The translations under genes and the position numbers were made by a program. A stretch of DNA of 21,166 bases from Microcaldota archaeon (GTDB taxonomy: Archaea > Iainarchaeota > Iainarchaeia > JAADDC01), in contig JALTCQ010000110.1 in NCBI GenBank assembly GCA_027074515.1, forward strand, positions 1 to 21,166, given 5' to 3'. Numbering within the stretch: position 1 is the first letter of the stretch; each line of letters begins with the position of its first letter. Shown here piece after piece: positions 15,111 through 21,166 of this stretch. The notes beneath the pieces were generated by a model. It saw only the letters and a list, made by a program, of their open reading frames with translations. It was not told the origin of the DNA and did not search any database.

Positions 15111-15935
15111 ATGGATGTTATTGCTTTTTTCAAGGACCTCCTGCTCCCAAAGATCCTCAAAAAATCTCAGCTCTTCGCTTTAGCTATTCTTACCGGCGTT
15201 GCCCTCGCTCTTCGCCCGGATTTGAATGGATTTGTTGGAATCACCTTGTTCTTTCTGACGTATCTCTCCACGTACTTCTATAACGATCTCGTGGATCTGG
15301 AGGAAGACCGAAAGAAGCCCGTGTATCCTGCAAAACTCCTTGCACGCGGCAAGATGTCTGAATTCGAGGCATTCTTCCTTGCGGGCAACCTTTTTGCATT
15401 TGGTGTGCTCATCACCACACTCTACGACCCTGTTCTTGGTGTGCTTGCCTTTCTTGCTGTTTTTCTGAACAACGTCCGATCCCACGTCCGTGATGTATTC
15501 GCACGTCAGGCACTTCTCGTTCTCGTGGAGTATGCGAACTTTGCCGCTGCGTTCTACGCTTTTTTCCACGTTCTTCCTGGTGTTCTCGCATCCTCCGTGG
15601 CTCTTGAGTTCTCTTCGCTCTACGCCCTTGGCCACAACGTCTACAAGTTCCGTGAAGGCAGTATCTGGCGTGTTCTGACGCACAAGAAGTCGATATTGCT
15701 TACTCTTCTTGCGTTCCTGTTTATGGTACCCACTGTCATCGCACTTGCCCATAATTTCTTCGCTCTTCTATTTGGTGTCCTTTCTGGGTTTATTTACGTT
15801 GTTCCACAATATTTCTTCGTCAAGCGGGCCGATTTGACTGAGCAGGCCTTCGTGGACCGATCGTTCTGGACAGACGCCGTTCTGATGGGTTTAATAGCTC
15901 TCTGGTACGTGATAGGGATATGGCTGGTGCTCTGA
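15111..15935 (+). CDS. UbiA-like membrane protein, second of a tandem pair
   Basis: The start is ATG 15111, four bases after a GGTGAT that follows the stop of the first gene. The 274-residue product has about nine TM helices. The first Asp motif is present near residue 57 (FYNDLVDLEEDRKKP). The second motif is again replaced, here by ALGHNVYKFREGS, matching the paralog's ALSHAVYKLRSKP. Other shared blocks are the NN/NH-x-R-x-V stretch with arginines before residue 130, and LVEYANF / VVEFLNF. The two proteins probably act together or on related lipids; substrate is unknown. Its end overlaps the endonuclease III-related gene by 16 bases, so the three genes form one operon. Confidence 0.78.
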   Translation: MDVIAFFKDLLLPKILKKSQLFALAILTGVALALRPDLNGFVGITLFFLTYLSTYFYNDLVDLEEDRKKPVYPAKLLARGKMSEFEAFFLAGNLFAFGVLITTLYDPVLGVLAFLAVFLNNVRSHVRDVFARQALLVLVEYANFAAAFYAFFHVLPGVLASSVALEFSSLYALGHNVYKFREGSIWRVLTHKKSILLTLLAFLFMVPTVIALAHNFFALLFGVLSGFIYVVPQYFFVKRADLTEQAFVDRSFWTDAVLMGLIALWYVIGIWLVL

Positions 15936-16591
15936 CGGTGAAGCAACTCTACGAGCGTTTGCTCTCTTTCTACGGCCCTCAGAACTGGTGGCCTGCTGAG
16001 ACGCCCTTCGAAGTTGTAGTCGGAGCAATCCTTACGCAGAACACCGCTTGGAGGAACGTTGAAAAAGCGATCGACAATCTGAAGCGTGAAGGCATTTTAG
16101 ATCCGGAAAGCATTCTCAAGACGCCAGACGATGCCCTTCGAGAACTCATCCGTCCTGCTGGCTTTTACAACCAGAAACTCCAACGTTTAAAGGCGGTTTG
16201 CAAACTCATCGTCGATTATGGTGGGCTGGAGGAGCTGTTCTCCTTGCCTTTGGGCGAATTACGTTCTGTTCTCCTATCCGTCAAGGGCATCGGCCCTGAA
16301 ACGGCCGACGCAATTATTCTCTACGCAGCGAACAAACCCAGCTTCGTTGTTGATCGATATACTCACCGTGTTTTCACGCGTCTCGGCTTGTGGAGCGGTG
16401 ATTACGACTACGAAGGTATAAAGAAACTGGTTGAAACTGAAATCCCTCCGAATGTTCATGTTTACAAGGAGTTCCACGCGCTCATTGACGAACACGCCAA
16501 ACGGATCTGTCGTAAGAAGCCTTTGTGCAATTCCTGCCCGCTTAGGGATGTCTGTCCTTACGCACGAGCCGCGGTCGCTTCTGGAGAATAA
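15920..16591 (+). CDS. Endonuclease III-related DNA glycosylase (HhH-GPD, 4Fe-4S)
   Basis: A 223-residue base-excision repair enzyme. The N-terminal part has LYERLLSFYGPQNWWPAETP and VVVGAILTQNTAW. The helix-hairpin-helix is VKGIGPETADAI (about 121-132), followed by the catalytic Asp at 145 in FVVDRYTHR. The C-terminal iron-sulfur cysteines are spaced C-x5-C-x2-C-x5-C. The position of the Schiff-base Lys in classic EndoIII (GxGxK) is Glu127 here, as in the endonuclease III-related subfamily, so it is probably monofunctional or uses another lysine. The start is ATG 15920 inside the end of the UbiA-like gene; GTG 15938 is the alternative. Its 3' end overlaps the convergent methyltransferase-like gene by 50 bases. 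Confidence 0.92.
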   Translation: MAGALTVKQLYERLLSFYGPQNWWPAETPFEVVVGAILTQNTAWRNVEKAIDNLKREGILDPESILKTPDDALRELIRPAGFYNQKLQRLKAVCKLIVDYGGLEELFSLPLGELRSVLLSVKGIGPETADAIILYAANKPSFVVDRYTHRVFTRLGLWSGDYDYEGIKKLVETEIPPNVHVYKEFHALIDEHAKRICRKKPLCNSCPLRDVCPYARAAVASGE

Positions 16592-17421
16592 AGTGTTCTA
16601 CCAGTGCCTTCCTCAGCGCAGGCGATGCAGATCTCATGAGCTGAGCGACGTCGTGCGGAGTTACCTCTTTCTTCGCGGCTATTGCCTTGAGGAACCTGTA
16701 CACTGTCAGAGCATCCTTCTTTATGACGTTCCTGCGCTTCATGAAATCGCTACCCTTGAAGCTCATTGAGACCACGCCAATTTTCTGTCCCGGCTTTGTA
16801 ATTCCCGTTAGGGTGGTGTGTTCTGTCAAGTCGCGGACCTTGTACGGTACTCCAAGCCCTGCCAAGTAGTGCTGAACAAAGGGATACGTCCATATTGGCG
16901 CACCGTTTCTTGTTCGCTGGATGACGTGCACGTTTTTCCCCACTCTCCCCAGCTCGTACAGCGTTAGCAGGGGGTCCAGTAGCGTTGCTGTGTTCGGATT
17001 GAGCGGAGTCGGCTCAAAGGTCACGATGTGATCTGCATATCCGTCAGGAAATGGGAGATCGCGCATATCTGCCTTTATTCGGAACGGGTTGTTGTGCCGC
17101 CGCAGCGCTTCACCTGAAAAATCAACGCCAGTTGCGCTATTGTGGATTGATGACCAGTCCCCAGAGAATATGGGCACCGACCGTTGTATCTCCCTTTCGT
17201 ATCCCCAGGATTCTCCGTATTGCCTCCGGATTCACAGGTATCGCTGAAAACGATGCTCCCTCACGTATCATTCTGTCCCATGTTCTTGGACTGTCCGCCA
17301 GGGTTTTTAGTATTAGGTAGTCCCTTAGCCCAATTCGTTCGGCCCGGTTTCTGTGCAGGATGTACGCGTAAGCAGCTGTGGTTTCGGTGTGCCTGGGCCT
17401 GAAGCGCAGTTTCACCGCCAC
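16542..17421 (-). pseudogene. Class I methyltransferase-like gene, copy 2, one-base frameshift
   Basis: The first frame starts at GTG 17421 (AVKLRFRPRHTE…), preceded by AGGGGG inside the end of copy 1, and runs to IRRILGIRKGDTTVG. It then leaves frame and stops at 17137. The second frame picks up at once with PIFSGDWSSIHNSATGVDFS and continues to 16542. Removing one base at about 17172-17178 (minus GGTGCCC) gives TTVGPIFSGDWSS, matching copy 1 (VLVGPVFSGEWSS), and a 292-residue protein. A methyltransferase-like fold is suggested by a glycine-bearing motif I, GVDFSGEALRRH (motif II) and a DMRDLPFPDGYADHIVTF segment (motif III), but the GxGxG of motif I is absent. Substrate is unknown. Error, decay or recoding cannot be distinguished here. 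Confidence 0.8.
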
Positions 17422-17427
17422 GGCTGT

Positions 17428-18334
17428 TTACCCCCTCTTTGTCGTATTGTTGTTTGCAGAGGACGTTTTTCCAGCCAACACCGGCGCGAAGTACCGCTCG
17501 TAAAGGGCTTGCTTTAGTGCGGGCGATGCTTCCTCGAGTAACATTTTTACGGCCGTTTCAAAATCCGCTCCTTGCTGTAGGTTGTCCATAAAGCGCTTTA
17601 GGGCGAGCACATCCTTGCTTAGGGATGTAATCTTTTCTCGAGCCCTTTTAGCGTCGATGCTCAGCGAAACCGTGCCAAAGTTCAGTTTTTTGTACTTGGC
17701 GTCTGTGAGTTCGGTATGTTGTGAGATATCTACAATCTTGTACGGGATTTTTGCGTTGTCCAGATACTTTGTGAGAAACGGCACGCTCCAGAGCGGGGTT
17801 TTTCCCCTTTGATCGCTGGACGATGTGCACGTTGTCCGCTACCCGGATCATTTCTTTGAGCGTTTGAAGCACGTCCCACGGAGTTGCAGTTCCTGCGTGG
17901 AGTGGAGTGGGCTCGAAGGAGACGAAGTGATCAGCATGGCCGTCGGGAAGTGGGATTTTTCTCAAGTCCGCGAGTATTCTATTCCCATTGGGATGTTTCT
18001 TTAGCGCTTCGTCAGAGAAGTCAATGCCCACGGCGTTTTTGTGTACACTTGACCACTCTCCAGAGAATACCGGGCCAACAAGAACCGTATGTTCCTCTTT
18101 TATTCCGAGAGCCTTTCTGATTTCGGCCAAGTTCTTTGGCACCGCGAAGAAACGCACACCGTTTGCTACCTTTTTGTTCCAGTGTTCGGGCGCGTTTTGC
18201 ATGTTGTTTCCGAGTAGCTCTTTAACAACCCATTCTTTCTCCTCTGGTGTGGCTTTTTTAAGGAACTCTTCGATCGCCGCTTCTGCCGTGCGCTTGACTG
18301 GGAATGCTTCGCTTTTGGGGTGCTCTTGTTCCAT
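17428..18334 (-). pseudogene. Class I methyltransferase-like gene, copy 1, one-base frameshift
   Basis: The start is ATG 18334 (MEQEHPKSEAF), with TTTAAA centred 24-25 bases upstream. The first frame includes RFFAVPKNLAEIRKALGI, VLVGPVFSGEWSS, AVGIDFSDEALKKH and ILADLRKIPLPDGHADHFVS, and reaches NVHIVQRSKGK. There the run GGGGAAAAACCCC (minus, 17807-17795) shifts the frame. The other frame continues with PLWSVPFLTKYLDNAKIPYK and NFGTVSLSID to 17428. One base fewer in the run restores a 301-residue protein that aligns end to end with copy 2. The homopolymer context makes sequencing error plausible; a phase-variable or +1 recoding site is possible. The two copies form an operon with a six-base gap. 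Confidence 0.8.
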
Positions 18335-18355
18335 GGATCTATAATAGCACACCTC

Positions 18356-18361
18356 TTTAAA
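18356..18361 (-). promoter_or_regulatory. TATA box of the methyltransferase-like pair
   Basis: TTTAAA (within GATTTAAAGAGG on minus) is centred 24-25 bases before ATG 18334 and fits a leaderless start there. Confidence 0.45.
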
Positions 18362-18380
18362 TCTGGCCTCTTTGTAGCGT

Positions 18381-18403
18381 TTTTTAGATAATTTTTAGAT
18401 AAT
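18381..18403. repeat. Two tandem 11-bp repeats in the intergenic region
   Basis: TTTTTAGATAA occurs twice head to tail (18381-18391 and 18392-18402), followed by one more T. The period equals one DNA helical turn. It lies in the 96-base gap between the trxB stop and the methyltransferase-like promoter, about 20-45 bases upstream of that TATA box. It could be an activator or architectural protein site, or simply AT-rich terminator sequence for trxB: minus-strand pyrimidine tracts (TTCTCCCTTTTC) occur just before it. Confidence 0.5.
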
Positions 18404-18430
18404 ATAGAAAAGGGAGAATGAGCTTGCCTA

Positions 18431-19420
18431 TTACTTCACGAAGCCCTTTCCCTTCAGGTAATCGTAGGCAGAGAGCGCCGCTATCGTGCCCTTGGCCGCT
18501 GCCGTGATGATTTGATGGACGTTGTTCATCCCTGTTGTCACGTCGCCCGCGGCGAAGAAGCCTGGTACGTTGGTGCTCTGATCCTCCTTGACAATGATGT
18601 ATCCGCGCTCGTTCAGCTCCACGCCGACTCGCTTCGCCAGTTCCGTCTGGGGGATCATGCCGATGTCGATAAACACGCCGTCTGCTGGAAGTTCTTTGGT
18701 TTCTCCAGTTTCCCGGTTCTTTATGATGAGTTTCTCCATCTTGCTAGTTCCCTCGATCCGCTCAACGACGTATGGCGTTATGAACTCCACCTTGGGGTTC
18801 TTCTTGAGTCTTTCAACCCAAAGGGGCTCTGCGCGGAACTCGTTGCGGCGATGGATGAGATAGACCTTTGAGGCGTGCTGCGTGAGTAGGTCTGCATCCA
18901 TGAACGCAGTATTTCCGCCGCCAACTACTGCAACAACCTTGTCCTTGAACAACGCAGCGTCACAAATGGCACAGTAGGATACTCCCTTGCCCAGGAACTC
19001 CTCCTCGCCGGGAACACCGAGCTTTCTGTGCGTGGATCCCGTGGCATATATGATTGTGGGTGCCCTGGTCTGTCCCTGGTCTGTTTCGACAACGAAGTAA
19101 TCGCCGTCTTTCTTGAGATCTTTGACCGTTGCCTGGATCAATTCTGCCCCGAAGTGTTCTGCATGTTCCTTGAATGCCTTTGTGAGCTCTTCGCCCGACG
19201 CCTTTATGAATCCCGGGTAGTTCTCCACGAGGTGTGCGTCTAACACCTGCCCTCCGAATTCCTTTGCGATAACTGCAGTGCGGAGCATGGATCTCGCAGC
19301 GTAGATTGCCGCGGAAAGACCCGCTGGTCCACCGCCGATTATAACAACGTCGTATTCGGGCTTGAGCTCCGCCTTGGATGCAACCGCAGAGTCAAGGGAA
19401 AAGGAGAAGGGAGAGGTCAT
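18431..19420 (-). CDS. trxB: Thioredoxin reductase
   Basis: An FAD enzyme that passes electrons from NAD(P)H to a disulfide partner, here most likely the adjacent PDO. From ATG 19420 (GAGGTG six bases upstream) the protein has 329 residues: an FAD dinucleotide-binding GGGPAG at about 29-34 in DVVIIGGGPAGLSAAIYAAR, the redox pair CAIC at 150-153 (usually CATC), a second nucleotide-binding GGGNTA, HRRNEFRAE, and the FAD-binding FFAAGDVTTG near the end. An N-terminal extension of about 20 residues before the first strand is a little unusual. It follows the PDO gene by ten bases, so the two are co-transcribed. Confidence 0.96.
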   Translation of the reverse strand: MTSPFSFSLDSAVASKAELKPEYDVVIIGGGPAGLSAAIYAARSMLRTAVIAKEFGGQVLDAHLVENYPGFIKASGEELTKAFKEHAEHFGAELIQATVKDLKKDGDYFVVETDQGQTRAPTIIYATGSTHRKLGVPGEEEFLGKGVSYCAICDAALFKDKVVAVVGGGNTAFMDADLLTQHASKVYLIHRRNEFRAEPLWVERLKKNPKVEFITPYVVERIEGTSKMEKLIIKNRETGETKELPADGVFIDIGMIPQTELAKRVGVELNERGYIIVKEDQSTNVPGFFAAGDVTTGMNNVHQIITAAAKGTIAALSAYDYLKGKGFVK

Positions 19421-19430
19421 GGTGACCACC

Positions 19431-20105
19431 TCACATGAAGTTTATCTTGCCCTTAATCTCGCCCTTTGCTGCCTTGAGCGTGTATTCGGCGAAGACCTCT
19501 TCGGGGAGCGCACCCTCCCACTCCACGAGCTCGTTGCCGTTTTCGTCGAGGATTACGTTCTTTGGCACGGCGGAGACCTGGAACTTGTCGGCGAGGTCGC
19601 TCCACTCGATCGCTTCTATCATCTCAGCAAGGATGTTGTCGTTTATGAAGGCGAAGTGGTGCGCCGCCCTGACCGCCAAGGGACAGTATGGGCATGTGGG
19701 CGTTACGAAGATCCACATTTTGATGGGCTTATCTATCTCTGCTATCTTCTTGGCTGCATTTGCGTTGATGTCCACGGATCCAGCCGCGATGGACTTGATA
19801 TCATCGAGGAACGCTGGGAACTCGTGGCCTGAGGGAATGCCCCTGTAGCGTATGTTGGGTTTCTCCTCGAAGAGCAGAACAGGGCCCCCCTCTATGCCGT
19901 ACTCTTTTGCCTTATCGCTGTTCGCGTCGTAAACCTCGTAAACAACGTTCTCATTGACGGAATGAATATCTCCAAGAAGCTCCTCAATCACATTACAGTA
20001 CTGGCATCGGGGGGAGTCGTCCTTGAAGAATAGGATCTTTACCTCCTTCTGCACGGGCTCAAGGATCTTCTTGACGCCCTCCTTGTCTTTATCACTCAGA
20101 ACCAT
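19431..20105 (-). CDS. Protein disulfide oxidoreductase with two thioredoxin folds (PDO)
   Basis: A 224-residue cytosolic glutaredoxin-like protein that makes, breaks or isomerises disulfides; it is typical of thermophilic archaea, whose intracellular proteins often carry disulfides. The N-terminal fold has C34-QY-C37 and a cis-Pro in EGGPVLLF. The C-terminal fold has C138-PY-C141 (TPTCPYCPLAV) and cis-Pro in VSAVPKNVI. The start is ATG 20105 with GAGGTG six bases upstream; a GTG at 20114 is the alternative. It heads an operon with trxB and diverges from an ArsR-type gene. An inverted repeat overlaps its promoter. Confidence 0.95.
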   Translation of the reverse strand: MVLSDKDKEGVKKILEPVQKEVKILFFKDDSPRCQYCNVIEELLGDIHSVNENVVYEVYDANSDKAKEYGIEGGPVLLFEEKPNIRYRGIPSGHEFPAFLDDIKSIAAGSVDINANAAKKIAEIDKPIKMWIFVTPTCPYCPLAVRAAHHFAFINDNILAEMIEAIEWSDLADKFQVSAVPKNVILDENGNELVEWEGALPEEVFAEYTLKAAKGEIKGKINFM

Positions 20106-20120
20106 GTTACTCACCTCAAT

Positions 20121-20135
20121 TTTAACTCTGTTAAA
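20121..20135. promoter_or_regulatory. Inverted repeat in the PDO promoter, probable operator
   Basis: TTTAAC (20121-20126), a TCT spacer and GTTAAA (20130-20135) form a perfect 6-bp inverted repeat. The right arm overlaps the likely minus-strand TATA (AATTTAAC, 20137-20130), so a bound repressor would block PDO-trxB transcription. The adjacent ArsR-type protein is the natural candidate binder; that is inference. The half-site resembles, in inverse order, the GTT-n3-AAC site of SurR. Confidence 0.55.
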
Positions 20136-20147
20136 TTCGAATCGTTG

Positions 20148-20155
20148 TTTTTAAA
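20148..20155 (+). promoter_or_regulatory. TATA box of the ArsR-type gene
   Basis: TTTTTAAA is centred about 27 bases before GTG 20179 but only about 9 before the alternative TTG at 20161, which decides the start in favour of the GTG and a leaderless mRNA. Confidence 0.55.
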
Positions 20156-20178
20156 GACCTTTGCAGCTCCATGCAAAC

Positions 20179-20490
20179 GTGGATGAGGCAACGCTTCGCA
20201 GAACTGCTCGCTATTTTCGGGCCCTCTCGTCTGAAACGCGCCTGAGAATACTCTACGAGATCATAGCGGACCCTAAATGTGCCCAAGACGTTGCAGAGTG
20301 TATACACAAGGACGTTTCCACTGCTTGGCGCCACATAAAGGTCCTCGAAGATGCTGGGATCGTTACCTCACGCCGTGAGGGAAGAAAGATTGTGGTCTAC
20401 GTGAACGACCTTGAGTCGCTTCGTAGAATTCTTGACCTTGTGCAGAGAGCCCTCGATCACGAAAAACCAACGCCAAAAATAATAAAGTGA
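20179..20490 (+). CDS. ArsR-type winged-helix regulator with two cysteines
   Basis: 103 residues from the leaderless GTG 20179. ArsR core: ALSSETRLRILYEI (about 15-28), then CAQDVAECIHKDVSTAWRHI (34-53) as the recognition helix-turn-helix, the wing VTSRREGRKIVVY, and a C-terminal dimerisation helix. C34 and C41 flank the helix before the recognition helix. They are not the CxC of classic ArsR metal sensors, nor the CxxC of SurR, but could form a thiol switch. The gene is divergent from PDO-trxB, which suggests a redox-responsive regulator of that operon (inference; the function of such neighbours is known for SurR in Thermococcales). It converges on gdhA, with six bases between stops. Confidence 0.88.
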   Translation: MDEATLRRTARYFRALSSETRLRILYEIIADPKCAQDVAECIHKDVSTAWRHIKVLEDAGIVTSRREGRKIVVYVNDLESLRRILDLVQRALDHEKPTPKIIK

Positions 20491-20519
20491 GGGCAATCAG
20501 TGCCCGTATCTTGCCCTCA
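20488..20519. terminator. Hairpin at the convergent ArsR/gdhA ends
   Basis: TGAGGGCAA (20488-20496) and TTGCCCTCA (20511-20519) are perfect 9-bp arms with a 14-base loop. The left arm begins with the stop codon of the ArsR-type gene and the right arm encodes residues near the end of GDH. It may act as a two-way transcription barrier or mRNA end; no U-tract follows on plus, so the terminator call is weak. Confidence 0.35.
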
Positions 20520-21166
20520 TGGCCTCTGCAACGCGTTCTACTGCAACGGCGTATGCTCCCGTGCGTAAATCGTCGTTGAGCTCCTCTGCTTTCTTGTAGA
20601 CGTCCTGGAACGCGGAAACCATCTTGTTCCTCAACCGTTCAAGCACCTCTTCCTCTGTCCAGTAGAAGCCCATGCGGTTCTGCACCCACTCGAAGTAGGA
20701 TACTGTTACGCCGCCGGCGTTTGCTAACACGTCTGGTACGACGACGATGCCTTTCTTCTTGAGGATCTCGTCTGCCTCTGCGGTTGTTGGACCGTTGGCC
20801 AGCTCGACGATGATCTTCGCCTTGATCCTGTCGGCGTTCTCCTTTGTTATGACGTTCTCGATGGCTGCTGGGACGAGGACGTCCACATCAAGCTCGAGAA
20901 GCTCTTCATTTGTAATGTCCTTCGCTCCAGGGAACCCGGAGACACGGCCCGTCTTCTTCTTGTGCTCAATCACTGCGGGGATGTCCAGGCCGTTCGGATT
21001 GTAGATTCCACCCTTGGAGTCGGAGATGGCTACGACCTTATAGCCCTTCTCGTGGAGGATCTTTGCCAGCCCTCCACCCACGTTGCCGATGCCCTGGATC
21101 GCCACTGTCTTTCCGTCAATGCCGTATGTTTTGAGCGCTTCTTCCATCACGAAGAAGCCGCCCCAG
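20497..21166 (-). CDS. gdhA: Glutamate dehydrogenase, C-terminal part (N-terminus outside window)
   Basis: The 3' portion of a Glu/Leu/Val-type dehydrogenase that interconverts glutamate and 2-oxoglutarate with NAD(P). About 222 residues are visible. The nucleotide-binding domain starts with VAIQGIGNVGGGLAKIL (GxGNVG) and continues with VVAISDSKGGIYNPNGLD, DVLVPAAIENVIT, IVELANGPTT and VVVPDVLANAGGVTVSYFEW, all diagnostic of the family, ending ERVAEAMRARYGH. The coding frame is open to the right edge, so the catalytic N-terminal domain lies beyond the window. Acidic Asp after the second strand (AISDSKGG) is seen; cofactor preference cannot be settled from this part alone. Confidence 0.96.
   Translation of the reverse strand, partial: WGGFFVMEEALKTYGIDGKTVAIQGIGNVGGGLAKILHEKGYKVVAISDSKGGIYNPNGLDIPAVIEHKKKTGRVSGFPGAKDITNEELLELDVDVLVPAAIENVITKENADRIKAKIIVELANGPTTAEADEILKKKGIVVVPDVLANAGGVTVSYFEWVQNRMGFYWTEEEVLERLRNKMVSAFQDVYKKAEELNDDLRTGAYAVAVERVAEAMRARYGH

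Noticed and set aside
15180..15752. Minus-strand open frame of about 190 codons inside the second UbiA-like gene
   Set aside because: Highly charged antisense product of a membrane-protein gene; no start signal or family resemblance.
20161..20178. TTG 20161 as start of the ArsR-type gene
   Set aside because: The TATA box would lie only about 9 bases upstream, and the six extra residues add no part of the ArsR fold; GTG 20179 fits the promoter spacing.

Overview
The window reads as chromosomal DNA of an archaeon, probably a thermophile. The ValRS belongs to the archaeal type. A two-domain protein disulfide oxidoreductase (PDO) is paired with a thioredoxin reductase. Promoters are TATA-box promoters, often centred 24-28 bases before the start codon (leaderless or near-leaderless mRNAs), while genes inside operons carry GGAGG/GGTGA ribosome sites. 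I cannot name the species from sequence alone. Coding density is very high: no gap exceeds about 100 bases, and no rRNA, tRNA, CRISPR array or insertion sequence was seen.

Left end (1-4080, minus strand): two unrecognised multi-pass membrane proteins lie directly upstream of valS, which runs off the left edge. Centre-left (4130-11137): an envelope-like locus. A DUF2207 membrane protein and a LemA protein, both on plus, are interleaved with four homologous membrane proteins on minus that I do not recognise (called MpA-MpD here). Each has a two-helix membrane hairpin and a C-terminal domain, predicted cytosolic, with shared signatures (PPxxxYYL, YVAGKS, GIPFQK, PAEF). A Cas4/RecB-like iron-sulfur nuclease closes the three-gene tandem. 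This is the best candidate for an undescribed system.

Centre (11229-14116): a tightly coupled minus-strand operon DUF2178-like / SdpI-like / DUF2178-like / small HTH regulator, headed by a 36-bp nested palindrome, which is likely the regulator's operator. Diverging from it are an unknown soluble gene and a second SdpI-like gene, the latter broken by a one-base deletion.

Centre-right (14162-18334): two tandem UbiA-like membrane proteins that keep the first Asp-rich motif but lack the second, an endonuclease III-related DNA glycosylase, then two tandem methyltransferase-like genes on minus, each broken by a single extra base. All three frameshifts lie within 5 kb and each is restored by exactly one base.

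Right end (18431-21166): a redox module, PDO plus thioredoxin reductase, divergent from a small ArsR-type regulator with two cysteines. An inverted repeat overlaps the PDO promoter. The arrangement recalls SurR and PDO in Thermococcales. The 3' part of a glutamate dehydrogenase gene leaves the window on the right.
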